Shown here in pieces: positions 11,201 to 23,273 of a stretch of DNA of 64,000 nucleotides. A program made the position numbers and the translations under genes. The stretch is taken from positions 18,662,103-18,726,102 of the forward strand of contig OX463854.1 of NCBI GenBank assembly GCA_949825065.1, read 5' to 3'. Every line of letters starts with the position of its first letter. The first letter of the stretch is position 1. The DNA is from Odontocerum albicorne (taxonomy: Eukaryota > Arthropoda > Insecta > Trichoptera > Odontoceridae). The notes beneath the pieces were generated by a model, which was given only the letters and a program-made list of their open reading frames with translations, did not search any database and was not told where the DNA came from.

Positions 11201-11950
11201 CAGTCTTTACTTTCTTTTTAGTTATAATCATAAATTTTGTCTTTGATTTATTCATTCATAAGCCTCTTCCCTTACAATCTGTGTTAACCCTCTCAGTAAT
11301 ATTTTTAGGACAGTGTAGTGTCATCAGTATGACAAATTTTACAAATTATTTGACCATTTATGACAATTACATCGTTTATTCTCTGCAATGTATTATTAAA
11401 ATAATCCTGAACGTTGATTTAAAAAAATAAAAATAAATTTTATCTAAAAAATAAGGTATGTAGTTTGCGGTTTGCGCGATATACTCGTACAAAAACACAC
11501 GTCACATGGTGTGTGATCAATCTAAGGCCTCGCATCATTGGGTACATAAAACAGCCTATTCGGGGATTTGGAATGATTTATACGACCATATTTTGGACAT
11601 CATTACGTTTCCATGGTTACAACTTCAGATTTATACAGGAACCGTGTGAATAATGAACCTCCATTTTCTAATATATCATTTTATAAGAAAGATTTAACTC
11701 ATAATATCGCATATTTAACAGATAGTTAATTTATTCAGCTGTTGATATCTTGAATTTGGTTATCGTGATGTTTATATTTTTTTGATGTGTGAGATACTAT
11801 TTTTTTGACTTGTTACATAATAATAATTGAAAAAAAGCAGGCATAGAAGATGATATTCTTAGCAAACGAAATTATTGTATTCTTTCGTTTATTTATCAAT
11901 TTTTATCGGATAAATTCAATCGCGCGTTAGAAGGCTGATTGTAAAAATAA
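11200..11950. other. No gene recognised
   Basis: Open frames at 11146-11430 and 11465-11653 have no recognisable motif. TACTCGTA at 11482 is one of many in the window. Confidence 0.4.
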
Positions 11951-11954
11951 AAGG

Positions 11955-12045
11955 ACGTTTTATATTACCCCGTTTAGACAGCAGATTCTTCTAACTTGAG
12001 AATCAAACCCTCTCTTATTAACAGATTAAATTGATTGCAAAAACT
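11955..12045 (+). mobile_element. Short repeat S3 copy
   Basis: CCCCGTTTAGACAGCAGATT, AATCAAACCCTCTCTTATTA and CAGATTAAATTG follow the S3 order seen at 4733 and 26445. It is diverged. Confidence 0.6.
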
Positions 12046-12591
12046 AAAATAAGTTGAATACGAGTATAAGGATAAAAAGGTGGTAGCTGCAACCATTGAA
12101 AGATTATATTTTATTAAGCTAACATAATAAATAGATCTCTGAGTTTTCCAACTATTAAAGTATGCACGTACCTTGCTGTTTCAAACGGAAAGATAAAATT
12201 CACCTCGTTGTCGAACTTGAGCAGACTGATACCGTTTTGTTTTAATTTATTGGAAATGTGAAACCTTCAGGTGGAAAACAAACGTTTTGCCAACAAAACC
12301 ACAGAGATCGTTAATTTACATTTTTTATTTACCCAAATATTTTTTTTCAGTGATATTTTTTCCGCTAATTTATAATAGATGATATTAAGCCTTGATTTTA
12401 TACCTTAATATAATAGTAAATGTTGAAACTGTGTTCCTGAAATGTTAAAAAAAGTGGCACAACCAAATAAATTAACTTCTGAATTATTTTATACTAGGAT
12501 AGTATGCATGACAAGGTATATGGGTGTGATACAAGCAAAAAAGGTGTGCTAAGATAAATAGGTCACCCCACGTGATTGGGTATGATTGTCT

Positions 12592-12617
12592 TATTATATG
12601 CGATCGGTCGCTCTTCA
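12592..12617 (+). promoter_or_regulatory. Possible core promoter (TATA plus TCAGT initiator)
   Basis: TATTATATG begins 25 bp before the A of TTCAGTA (A at 12617), the usual spacing of an arthropod TATA box and TCAGT initiator. A 36-bp ATG frame ending at a splice donor follows 40 bp downstream. Confidence 0.35.
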
Positions 12618-12656
12618 GTAAACACACAGTCTTGACAGGTCGACCTCAAAGTTCCG

Positions 12657-12692
12657 ATGGCACGGAGGTTAAACTTTCCATATCCATATCAG
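12657..12692 (+). CDS. Possible first coding exon, 12 residues
   Basis: ATG at 12657 opens MARRLNFPYPYQ. The frame ends exactly in phase at CAG followed by GTAGGTTT (12693 on), a strong 5' splice donor. It lies about 40 bp downstream of a TATA/initiator pair. No second exon could be identified in the following kilobases, which contain only SINEs and AT-rich DNA, so the gene would need a long intron. The peptide is too short to name. It could also be a chance arrangement. Confidence 0.3.
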
Positions 12693-12699
12693 GTAGGTT

Positions 12700-14270
12700 T
12701 TAATTTGCTGAAGCCTTCGTTAGACAGACTTTTATGAAGCCTTATTGTTGTATCGGAAAATGGCAAAAAGCTACAAAAAAACATAAGTTCAGATGACAAA
12801 TGGCCTAAAAGTAAAACCAGTCCTGAAGTGAATCTGTTAGAAATTGAACTTGAAGCTAAGCGTGAATCCTAACTGTTAGACCATGGTGGCCAACGTCACC
12901 CCAGTATATAGGGTAGTATTGATGTGATTAAATTGAATTTCCGTCCATTTTTATATAGGTTGATGAAATACTGAATGAAATAAGATTTATTTCTTTCTCT
13001 CAACTTGCTAGTTACGACGGAAAATTGAACAATATTGGTTTTATTAGAAAAGTTTCCGAAAAAAACATTTCCAAGTTAATATTCGCTTTTCTTTTAGAGT
13101 AAATCAGAGAACTAAAATGATAAAAGGTGACTTGAATCTATACAAAACTTTTAAACCCTAAATATTCGAAATAAAAAGAAACTTTTTTTTTGTAAATTCG
13201 GTAAAATGAGTATCAAGAAAGTTTAAAGCTGAAGAAAACATTCAAATAAACCTTAAGTTATTGAAAATTCTAGAAAGAATCTTCAGACATAGAAAAATAC
13301 CTAAAGTATCCAATAATACCCAAAAGTACCTCACGACAACGAAAATTCTTTAAAAAATATATGAAAATGGTTCAAAATGACTAATATATAAAAAAATCTC
13401 GACCAGGACGTGGATAAAAAGAAATTCTTTGAATTTTATGGTGTAATTATTAAAATGCGTGCCTCATTTTATTTATACTCGTACAAATGAAAAAGAATAT
13501 AATGCGACATATGTTATTACAAACCAGAACTATCTAAATTATTATCAACAATACTGTGCTATTTTTGCATCGATTTTTGGTTAATAACTTATATTTCATA
13601 TGCACTTACCATAGAAAACCAAGTTTTGTTACCATTTTTTTTTGTGTTATGAATTAAATGTCAATTTTATAACTTCTATTGTATTTTAAAAGTTTTAGTG
13701 CTTATTAATTTTAAATCGATGCATAAAATATAATAATTGTATACCTATACACATATTATATTTCGCTGACCATGAAATTCACTCATAGTGAAAATATTTC
13801 TTAAAATGGAGGGTTTTAGCATTATTATGAACTTCACTTTACGGTTCATCTTTCCGTTAAAATGTTGTATAATACGTAGATAATTAAAAAATTCCGCGGT
13901 GAGTTTGAACCATTAAAAAACTGCTAGAAACATGTTTTATTTAAAGATAATAAAAAATCATATTCGTCAAGTATTAGCTTCGATTCTCCAATCCAACTCG
14001 TAAATTTGTAATGCCGGGTCATAAGTTTTCTTTGCTTCTCGTCAGGAGTATTCTATTTTCAATCGTCAGGCAGTAACACTGACGCTTTATGATTTCGAGC
14101 CATAAAACACGACAAATTTTAGATACCAGACCAAGATTTATTTGTAAACATAACATGTTAACTCTAAAAAATCTTCTTTTTTAATCGTTTGGTACTCTTC
14201 AACATATCCGAACTGGTAGTTTGGACATATTGAATAGCGTGGCCGGCAAACAACATTATCTTCTGCCCCA
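12700..14270. other. No gene recognised
   Basis: AT-rich with many A/T runs. TACTCGTA at 13476. No coding or repeat signature found. Confidence 0.4.
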
Positions 14271-14275
14271 TTTGT

Positions 14276-14497
14276 CATGCTTTCGGGCTTAGAACCACTG
14301 GAACAGGCATGGAACTCGCGCTTTGCCATCGTATATGTTAGTAATACAACTCAACATGTAAAGAGGCAACAACAACAATGTAAAGAGAAACCAACTATTT
14401 TGCGGACAGGGACCTTTTTATTTAATTTTTTTTCGAGTATGACAAGAATAGATCTCGAAATACGCGAGTGGAAATCAAACTAGGCCACGGAGGTATA
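14276..14497 (-). mobile_element. SINE S2 copy, minus strand
   Basis: In reverse it starts CCTCCGTGGCCTAGTTTGAT and ends with AGTGGTTCTAAGCCCGAAAG. It lies back to back with the plus-strand S2 copy at 14566, about 70 bp apart. Confidence 0.8.
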
Positions 14498-14565
14498 ATT
14501 AAAACACGGTATTATAACTGTATATGCCATCTGAGTCTTAGATGTGTATAACGCTGACTTATTGA

Positions 14566-14782
14566 TACCCTCCGTGGTCTATTTGGAAGATGCTTGACTT
14601 CCACCCGAGGGTATCCAAAACATATTAAAAAAGGGACTCAGTCTCGTAAAAGAGTACGTCTGGTTAAAATACTCACACGCACCGAATACATGTTCAATTA
14701 TTATTTCCTCTTCATGTGCAGTAGTGTTGCCAATACGTGCAATGACGAACCGCGACTTAAGTGTTCTTCACTGGTTCTAAAT
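14566..14782 (+). mobile_element. SINE S2 copy
   Basis: The head CCTCCGTGGTCTATTTGG and CTTGACTTCCACCCG is followed by the family tail GTAGTGTTGCCAATACGTGC and CACTGGTTCTAAATCCGAAA. The 102-codon open frame 14594-14902 is read across this SINE and is not a gene. Confidence 0.8.
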
Positions 14783-15114
14783 CCGAAAGCTGGATTTTTG
14801 GAGCCGAAAGCAACATTGTATTCCGGTGAGGCTCTTCAATATGTCTTAAATAATCAATTTGAATTTATTATAATACTTAACATAAAAGAAAAATTACACT
14901 GAAGGCACATGGGTCTTAGAAGGTTCTATCAAATAAATAAAATGGTACAAAATCATCTTCGACGTAGCTGCACGCTTTATTTTTGATACAAGCAAATTCG
15001 ACTGAATAAATTCCCTGTTCAAGGAGCTTGACCGATGGAAGTACCCTGAAAAGGTGAAGTTTAAGGTGTGGCTTATAGTGTTTGAAGCTTTTAATTGTCT
15101 AATGACGTAATACA

Positions 15115-15300
15115 TGACGACCTTCGTGACCTAGTTGGTAAAACTTATGTTATCTGACTTGGGAGTCGCAGATTCCATTCCCGTCGGCACACATTTTTTT
15201 TCAAAAATGGTTTATTTTTAGCTGTCTGGTTGGTTTGAAGAGATCACCACGTGGTTAGAAGCCCGTTGTGCTGCGTTCATCGAAAGTGTAATACAATAGT
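15115..15300 (+). mobile_element. SINE S1 copy, nearly full length
   Basis: The head GACGACCTTCGTGACCTAGT and TGGTAAAAC contains an A-box-like region. GATTCCATTCC is a weak B box, then comes a T run, then TCTGGTTGGTTTGAAGAGAT and CCACGTGG. The 3' end CGAAAGTGTAATACAATAG is typical of the family. Confidence 0.85.
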
Positions 15301-15359
15301 TTTCCTAAACAAATGCTGATGCGGAGAAGTTTTTGAACTAATGGCAGGAGTTAAATGTT

Positions 15360-15470
15360 TATTTTATTTAAATATTTTATCTGTTAATAATAGTGGGTTC
15401 GAATCCCTAGCTAGAGCGCCCTTGAGAAGAGTCTGCTTTCTGAACGGCGCTATATAACATAAACTGTCAT
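15360..15470 (-). mobile_element. Short repeat S3 copy, minus strand
   Basis: On the plus strand it reads ATAATAGTGGGTTCGAATCC, then GAGCGCCCTTGAGAAGAGTC. The GGGTTCGAATCC is a textbook pol III B box, here in the orientation opposite to the family consensus used above. Confidence 0.8.
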
Positions 15471-16039
15471 TTTATTATTATTTTACTTCAGTTGTTTACA
15501 GTGCAACAACCTAGCGGGGTTATTGTCATAAAGCAATTTCTCCCAACAAACGAAAGATATGTAAATAAGACTGGGACCCCTTTTTATTTTCTCTCGGGAA
15601 TCGAATATTAATCTCCCATATTGAAAGTAAAGAGTTCTACCAACTAGTTTACAGAGATGAACCTAATGTTAAAAAAATTAAAAATTACTACAGCATAATA
15701 AATTAAGTTAGATCAAATATTGTGTTTTTGGAAAGCACTGACCAAGATGTTCAGTCGAATCACATAACATACGAGTACGAATTAAATAAAACGTAAGATT
15801 TTTATAGTCCCATTTCATTTTAATTTCTACTGTCTGCAGAAGGTAATAAAATTAAATCCTAGATTAAAGAAAGAGATAATATAGCGAGAGGGGACTTTAC
15901 TTTAATAGCTTTCCAATAACAACCGCTCTCTCCTTTTTTGTATCAACTCTATGAGCATTTTATTCTAGGAACATTTTTTTATTTTGTTTGATAGCAAATA
16001 ACGGGGAATATATTTGTATTAGGATGTATATATTAGGAA

Positions 16040-16165
16040 CTTCAAGCCTGGGGGTTTCTATCGGGTTTTCATTCAAGTCTTGATTAAAACCTTTCTGATT
16101 GACTGGAAGTAATTACTGCATGGCAATAAACACGCATCGTGTACAACGAAAGCTTTATACTACTG
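16040..16165 (+). mobile_element. SINE S1 tail fragment
   Basis: GGGTTTTCATTCAAGTC, TTTCTGATTGACTGGAAG and GCATGGCAATAA, then GTACAACGAAAGC. The head is absent. Confidence 0.7.
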
Positions 16166-16699
16166 ATATATATCAAAAAGGGTTAGAACAGGAAACAAAG
16201 TCACAAAGGGTTAGAACAGAAAACAAACATATATACTCGAACCGGACAATATCAAAATCTGCTAAAATGATAGCCCACAACAATACTTAAGTACCGTCTT
16301 TGATGTATGGGAGAAAAACATTGATGTGAAAAAAGTATGCGGGTATTCGTATAAATGTTGAAGAAATGCTTGCACTGAGAAGCATATATGAATGAATGCC
16401 CATAATCCGTGACAAGTAAATAGAAGGCATAATACAAAGTGGGCGATCAGGGTACCTGACGTTGGTGCCACCGGAGATGGTTTTGTAAGTCAATTTGTGA
16501 TAGGCATATCCTGTTGCATAAAAGGTAAGGAGCTTTCAGTACCTGCAGCTTGTCTGTGTCTTTTTTCTCTATTGGGTCTCTGATAAATATCAACAGTTCC
16601 ACTCAATTTGGCTCTATCTGCTGTTGTTTGTTCCCAGTTGTGCTGAGCATTAATTTTTTAAGCGTATCATGTTGTTCATACCTATATCTCTTGCGCTGA

Positions 16700-16757
16700 C
16701 CACCGTGCCACCTTCTACCCTCCATCAGCTTATGGAGGGTAGAAGGTGGCACGGTGG
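16700..16757. repeat. Perfect 26-bp inverted repeat, 6-nt loop
   Basis: Left arm 16700-16725 and right arm 16732-16757 are exact reverse complements (CCACCGTGCCACCTTCTACC and on); the loop is CAGCTT. The right arm is continuous with the LINE coding sequence at 16732-16925, so the left arm is probably an inverted duplication of its end. Confidence 0.97.
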
Positions 16758-16925
16758 CATATTTCTTGCAAGTCTGTACTCACGCATACGAGCCACGCGT
16801 CCAGACCAAAGCAGACGTGCACGCGACAACTGGTTTCGATGCTACAGCAGTTTGCTTTTCTCAAAACTTCATCATTTGATACTTTATGATACCATTGAAT
16901 CTTCATTATTTGCATATATGAGATA
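16732..16925 (-). pseudogene. LINE group C fragment
   Basis: The minus strand reads KIQWYHKVSNDEVLRKANCC, SIETQLSRARLLW, SGRVARMREYRLARNMPP. This is the group C segment that in the 61.5 kb copy reads SNCKPIEDMVVKAKLRW and TGHVIRMGDHRLPKRVL. It ends at the hairpin. Confidence 0.75.
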
Positions 16926-17584
16926 ACAATGTATGACAAAATAAGATATGAAGTGATTAGGAACGAATGTGAACTTAAGACTGGTCTGTTGAGTAAGATG
17001 AACAAGAATACTCTGAAATGGTTTAAGTATGTAGAGCAAATGAATGAAGAAAAACAAATATGTAGTGCAAATTTGAATGGAGATAGTGGTAGAAGAAGAT
17101 AAAGAAAACTATGAATTTGTATGAAAACGTACAAAAATTCAAGAAAAGTATGATTGGATCAAGTGAATTAAATTTTGAAAGAATGAAACGTAGAAAATCA
17201 GAGATATTGTAGGTGTTGTATGAGAAGGTGTATGTATGTAGAACAAGCAAAATATGTGTGTTGAAATAGGAAAATCTTACGCTTTATCCTCTGTGCCTAA
17301 TCTGACTACGTGATGATATGTATGAGTATACATGTAAATATTAAAAATACACAACGCACATTCTACGTGGTTTGAAATAGTCTTTGTCGTTGGAGCTGGT
17401 TTTTGAAGATACTTCATGAAGTTTCTATTTAGTGGAGAAATAAATAAATATGGATAATTTGTGCAAGAGAAAAATTAAACGCCCACTTCAATATTTATTT
17501 GTCGCAATATCGTGACAAACACAAATAACAATTAACAATGTATGCCACGTGTTATAGAATTGTTATGTGTTACAAACACAAATA

Positions 17585-18300
17585 TCATCACGCCGTGTCA
17601 CTTGTAAAGTATAGAGTCAATAAGTCTATCCAAAACTCACATCTTTTGCTCCCTCCACATTCATGTATCTCGTCGTACACTGTCTTCTAATACACGTACG
17701 TTTCACATTTTTAATATTTATTTTACTTAAATTTTTACACGAACATGAAATTACCACAAGATAAACTGACTATTAGTTATCTCACTAGGCTCATTTCCTG
17801 TTAGTAGATCAAGTCACTGTTTGTTCCACCAGCCTCTTGACACCATGAACTTGACTTGTTTAGAACTTGACTTGAACACTCAGTCATTCATTCTGCCCAA
17901 ATAATATAAACTCTTATTAAAACATCCACTTTGTCGATGTGTTTATTTATGTTCTCTTCGTTCCACCTTCGTTCATATATTGACACCCCAAAATGTTCTG
18001 TAGTACACCCATTTACAAAGTATTAATCTTACTTTCATCATTTTCCTTGCAAGTTCAAGTTTCGCTCCCACACGTCAAGGTGGTAACCAACAAAATATCA
18101 TATATCTTTATTCTTCCAATTTTTGATATAGCGTGGTATATTACATTAACTGCTCCGTTTACTTTGTTCCTACCGCTTCACTTTTTCCCATGCCCTTTTC
18201 AACATGTTCCTACCGCTACACCTTCTCCCATATCCTCATCACACTTAAGCATCCTTCCCAGATAACATAACTCATTTACCTGTTGCATCTTGTTTTAGTT
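17585..18300 (-). pseudogene. LINE group A copy, decayed
   Basis: From 18300 downward the minus strand gives LCYLGRMLKCDEDMGEGVAV, KVNGAVNV, TTLTCGSET and later, near 17690-17590, RQCTTRYMNVEGAKDV and LYTLQVT. This order (YLG box, YGSET, C-terminal NVEEAK) matches the other group A copies. The middle is heavily degraded. Confidence 0.7.
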
Positions 18301-18636
18301 AACCTACATACATTGCAAACATTTTTACCCACACTTCTTTCTTTAACCATATCGTGTTATTTTATAGATGAAACGACACAAAAAAGGAGTGTTTTGTTTT
18401 GAAACTTTTCTTCATAATATTATTTTTTAATGGATGAATGGATTATGTGGCGACGGAGCCTTATTAGGCAATACCTTTTTCGATATAAACTTTTATACCC
18501 CAATACTTATAGTGCCCACAGATTCCCACAAGTTGCGTAGTCTTTTCAAAATCAATCTACTCCCGAATGTGGCGACAAGGGCCAAATTAATAAAGTTTGG
18601 CGGGGAGAGCTTAGAGCGTGGGTTTCCTTTATACAG

Positions 18637-18963
<327 letters not shown>

Positions 18964-19257
18964 AGGGAGAAAATTCGCGCCTACGCCGAGGAATATCATC
19001 GCTTGAAACTAATATCCCTGTTCAGCAGTTTCGTTGATAATTTAGGTTCAATAATAAGTTAAGCTAGTTTAAATAATCTATATTTTTTTCAAATGATTCC
19101 GCTCTTTTCAAAACAATAGAAGAGGACATCCAAACCTTCTGTCCGGGAAGCTGCACTATTTATTGTTATAATAGATTATAATTATTTTAAACAAAATAAA
19201 CAAGTTAACAAACATCATCAATATTAAAACAACATATTTTACAATGAGTAGATTAAC

Positions 19258-19490
19258 AACTTTCTGAATTTTGTTTTCATTCATTATATCGTCTAGGTAC
19301 ACAAGAATGTTATCAAAAAGCCATAATTTCTTGAAGTTTGTTTGCATTTAATATAATATCCATGAATACGACTATATCATCAGAAAGGCATAAATTCTTG
19401 AATTTTGTTTTCATCTAACTCTGTATAGAAATTAATATTTTGTGAAAAAAGTAACAATTTTCTAATTATGTTTTCATCTAATTTAACTAC
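19258..19490. repeat. Degenerate tandem repeat, about 64-bp period
   Basis: TTCTTGAATTTTGTTTTCAT or close variants recur near 19262, 19328, 19391 and 19455. Confidence 0.7.
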
Positions 19491-19849
19491 ATATACGTGT
19501 ACCTTGCTAAAACAAACTCACATCTTTATTTTCATTTTTTTTCCACAAGAAAATACAGAGTGGAATCGATAATACAATCAAGATACGTGATGGGAATCGA
19601 AACAAAGTTGTCTCTAACGAACCGCGTGCACAAGGCAGACAATGGGCTTGTCGTTTAAGGCTGACACATGACACCTGTTTATAAGGTCGTACTATCGGGA
19701 TATTGATGTGAGGGGGTTTCTAAAAAGTTAGCTGACATGCACAACAAGAAAAACTAACATTCAAGTGCAGTCATTAATCTTAATCTGGTTTCGAACTCAG
19801 CTGTTCATAATTAGGGAAGAGGGGTTTGTTAGGAAAGAGGCACCAAAAA

Positions 19850-19950
19850 TCAACAATACGTTCCTATAGGAAATGGACAAGTTTTGCAATGTCACGTTTC
19901 AACAATACGTTCCTAAGGGAGATTGACGACTTTAGCAATGTCGCGTCTTC
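19850..19950. repeat. Two diverged tandem copies, about 58 bp
   Basis: CAACAATACGTTCCTA starts each copy and GCAATGTC(A/G)CG ends each. Confidence 0.8.
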
Positions 19951-19999
19951 AAGTATGAAACAAGGTGGTACTTAGACACGGGGAAAGCGAGAAGTGTTT

Positions 20000-20530
20000 T
20001 TAGGTTCTATATAGACTGACGCGAATGTTGAGCGTGTAATAAAGAGTTGTTTAGGCATAATGTTGATGTTAAATTAACTATGCGCTTAGAATCGTATATG
20101 TGATAACGTAAAATTCCTAATTTTGTGAATGCAGGGTATGAATGTTTCATCTAATTATTTGAATATGCACGGAAAAAGATTTTGTTATTGAACAATGAGA
20201 TTTTTCTCGGAGTTTTCTTTACTAAACCTTGAACAAATTATTATAAATACAATCTAGTTGAAATATGAATCAATACACTGGATTCCTACTTGATTATTCT
20301 GAACTGTAAATGTTCTATACCGTATTTGATTCATTTTTACATTGAAACCCACAATTAAACACAAATAATGTTAAATTAGAATCTCAGTGTGAAATCAATC
20401 TGGAACCCATGTAGAGTTTAACCCGATAATTAGACAAGCCGTTAGATTTGTTACTCGTGATAAAAATAAACATTTCATATATAGTATATTTTACAACCTT
20501 CTCAGAGTATGTGAATTAAATTTTTCGTCG
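20000..20530. other. No gene recognised
   Basis: AT-rich; no coding or repeat signature seen. Confidence 0.4.
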
Positions 20531-20534
20531 TTTC

Positions 20535-20625
20535 TGGGTCTTATAGTTGAGGATCCCCTCGCCATTCCAACAGCAATTTAGTTGAAAAGCGAAGCTGTGC
20601 CGTGGAGTTTTTTTTAAGTGAGTGT
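20535..20625. mobile_element. LINE group C 3' scrap joined to another repeat
   Basis: GAGGATCCCCTCGCCATTCC equals the 3' end of the group C LINE at 61548. It is followed by GAAGCTGTGCCGTGGAG, which recurs near 59303. Confidence 0.6.
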
Positions 20626-20699
20626 AACACACCAACAAACTCACCGGCCACACCGCTGTACTGGATCCAATGGCATATCTAAGTGAGACGATTGGAGCA

Positions 20700-20875
20700 C
20701 ACCGGCATGTGTTTCCGTTTTTTTTGAAAGAGTAGATATGACTTAAGTCATATGAGTATACTCCGAATATTAGTCAGAAAATGCCTGTGTCATTCGAGGG
20801 GAGTAGCACAACGCAGGGTTCGAACCGGCGATTCCAATGCGTTACCGCGCGACCATGCACCTCAGAATAAAATTT
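20700..20875 (-). mobile_element. tRNA-derived SINE family S4
   Basis: In reverse, GCATGGTCGCGCGGTAACG is an A-box-like segment and GGTTCGAACCCTGCG a perfect B box, about 30 nt apart. A tail with GAATGACACAGGCATTTTCT follows. The same tail and B box recur at 33085-33215. No tRNA cloverleaf with acceptor pairing was found, so it is called a SINE. Confidence 0.75.
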
Positions 20876-21354
20876 GAGTTAAAAGTGGTAAGATGGTCAT
20901 AAAATAAACGTAAAGAAAATTATAAACAGAGCAGTCCTTATAATAAATAGTCACACCATTTGGCAAAACAAATTATTTTCACAGAAAGGAAAATCACCAT
21001 TAACATTTCGCAACTTTGCCTTAGAATATCAACTGATTTGTCCAAGTGATTGCTAGCAAATTCCCCTACAATGTATTTACCTTTCACATGACATTCATTC
21101 TCAATGTCAAATAATGCAAATCTACCCAGTAGATGCGGTACGTGGAATTATATAAGCTGGTCGAATGAATTTGCTAGAGAATAAAAAAAAATATTCCCAA
21201 ATTAATTTACATTGCAAAATTATAGACACGTTTGCTCTCTTTTATTATAGGTATACTTAAAGGGTTAAAAGATAGAATTTATTGGCCAAAAATATGTTTT
21301 ATAATTGTTTATTTATGAAAAAGGAACGGATATCCTTATTTGGCCAAACATTAA

Positions 21355-21460
21355 GGAAAAAGAACTACGGTGTATTGTATAACACTTTCGTTATTTCTAG
21401 TACGACCTGGCGGATATATGTGGGAATCTCTTCCTATGAACCAGAAAAATGTTCAAGCCT
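21355..21460 (-). mobile_element. SINE S1 tail fragment, minus strand
   Basis: AACACTTTCGTT, GACCTGGCGG, GGGAATCTCTTCC and GAACCAGAAAAATGTTCAAG are the reverse complement of the S1 tail order. Confidence 0.55.
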
Positions 21461-21644
21461 TTACTTTAGTGGAAAATTGAACCTTTTGAAAAAAAAAATA
21501 AACTCGTTTTGAAGGTTAAAATTACAGCATACAAAAATATATTTGTAAGAAGGCGTCTTAAAGACGTTATTCTGTAAAATAGTATAAAAAGTTAAGCCTT
21601 TTAACTATTTGAGGTGAATTCGGGTTTAAATTTTGTAAATTATT

Positions 21645-22130
21645 TTATAATTTGTATACGCAGAAGAACCAAAATCCGTCTAGTTGAATCACTAGTATTC
21701 TCCATAGCACTGTATTGAGTTGAAACATGAACGATGATGAAAAGAGAAAAAACATTATACAATATGCCTTCGAGATTTGTTGTTGGAGGCGGATGGTCCA
21801 TGTCTCATGAACCGCAAGGCACAGCAAAGTATTTATCATCCAGAAATATGAGATTACCGAAAGACTTTCGTTAACATGCAAGAAAAGTATTTTATTTCCA
21901 GAAAGAATAATGATAGTCTGGAGAAACTGGTGATCACGGGGACAGTTGTGGGAAATCGAGCAAGAGGAAGGTGAGCTATAAAATGACCTAACCAAATAAA
22001 ATAGGTTAAAAGAATCCCTTAAAGCATTGTATTCAACATGATCCATGAGCGGAAAGGATGGAGAAAGGTGGCACAACAAGTTTCAGTATCAGAGGATTAC
22101 GAGGGCATCCAAATTAAACACGGGATGAAG
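21645..22130 (+). pseudogene. LINE group D C-terminal end
   Basis: The plus strand, across frames, reads TKIRLVESLVFSIALY, VET.TMMKREK, CKKSILFPERIMIVW-type degenerate text, then DSLEKLVITGTVVGNRARGR and ERKGWRKVAQQVSVSE. The order fits the ETWT, FGHI and GRARGR regions near the end of a non-LTR reverse transcriptase. It resembles the copy at 49735-50050. 5' truncated and frameshifted. Confidence 0.75.
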
Positions 22131-22139
22131 AAAACTAAT

Positions 22140-22980
22140 TTTATAATAGCATATATTCTTTTTTTTTGTCGTATCAGTTTGTACCAATCATTTTACCTAA
22201 TGTACTTTAATTCGGTTGTTTTATTGGAAATCAATTGTAATATATTTTTTGTTTAAAGTATTCATCTATTTTAATAACTCAACAACAAATATTTAAACTT
22301 ATAGACGATGAAAAGTTCTGATGTCAAGTTGTGTAAAATATTTTGCACTCTGCACGACGACATATTGCAACGGATTCAATATTTAATATCGTCTGCAACC
22401 AAACACGGCATATTGTTATTCGGTCAGCGTATTTAATAACTTCTATCGGTGGCAGCTGCCATTTCTTTTTCTTTTATTCTCTCCAGCAACCCGCCTGGTT
22501 TCTTAGCAACGCGGCTCTCTCCAGCAGCAACGGTTTAAGAATATAATTCCCTGGGACTGGCGACACGCGAGGAATCCCTTCACAAAGGATTGTAACGCTT
22601 GAATATTTCACAAGAAAGAAAATTTCACAAATTAGATTTTTTTTTTTTTATTTGTGATCCGGTATTTTTTAAATAAAATGTTAAGTAGGAAAAACGAAAG
22701 AAATAAATTACGTATTAATTTCAATTGTCGTAACAGGAGAGGGACTAAACTTATCTACTGTTGTTTTTGTTACTAACCAAGGGGTGCTTTGTAGAACAGG
22801 GATTCCCAGTATTTTCCTCTCACCTTGGGATAACAACGTAGATAAGGTGAAAAAAACAAACACTTAATTCAAACGGGCTTAATTTTACAATACTAAGAGG
22901 CATTTACAAGGGGATAAAACAAAACGAAACTCATATGCCGTTGTAGCCTGTGATACGATCTGGAGGGATCGAGGAGTCTT
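22140..22980. other. No gene recognised
   Basis: Contains a GC-richer patch near 22440-22560 without a recognisable frame. Confidence 0.4.
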
Positions 22981-22985
22981 AAGAA

Positions 22986-23015
22986 AATCCAAGGCTTGAT
23001 TGGTAGCCTTGGATT
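22986..23015. repeat. Perfect 11-bp hairpin, 8-nt loop
   Basis: AATCCAAGGCT, then TGATTGGT, then AGCCTTGGATT. A T run (23026 on) follows. Confidence 0.85.
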
Positions 23016-23039
23016 AGTCTTCGTTTTTTTTTTTTTATA

Positions 23040-23270
23040 TATATGGTACGGAGACCTGGACAATTAGGGCACGCAATAGACAAATAATTGATATCTTCTA
23101 AATGTGGTATAGTAGGCGACTGCCAGAATAACTAGTCTATCGATTATTGAGAAGTTCGTGTGTAGGAATCGGGGATACTTATCGCGGGGGAAGAACAACA
23201 GCCTTAAATGGCCAATTCTGAGGGAAGAGAATGACAAAAGGAGCAGAGGTGGAGAATCCGTCCGATGGAA
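23040..23270 (+). pseudogene. Weak LINE group B fragment
   Basis: The plus strand gives TWTIRARNRQIIDIF, MWYSRRLPE and ENPSDG, which resemble the ETWT and EMWCRRM regions. Very degraded. Confidence 0.4.
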
Positions 23271-23273
23271 TAA

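Larger units (their letters stand above)
16275..17310 (+). mobile_element. LINE group A copy, interrupted
   Basis: The 5' piece (about 16275-16385) reads VPSLMYGRKTLM, then KKYAGIRINVEEMLALRSI. The 3' piece (16926-17310) resumes with YDKIRYEVIRNECELKTGLL, LKWFKYVEQMNEE, LDQVN and CMRRCMYVEQAKYVC. In relatives these segments are contiguous, so the intervening 540 bp, with a minus-strand group C LINE and a perfect hairpin, looks inserted. Many stops; inactive. Confidence 0.75.

Noticed and set aside
14594..14902. 102-codon open frame
   Set aside because: Runs across an S2 SINE; no motif.
20800..20875. Possible tRNA gene
   Set aside because: A and B boxes exist but no acceptor-stem pairing or proper anticodon arm was found; called SINE S4.
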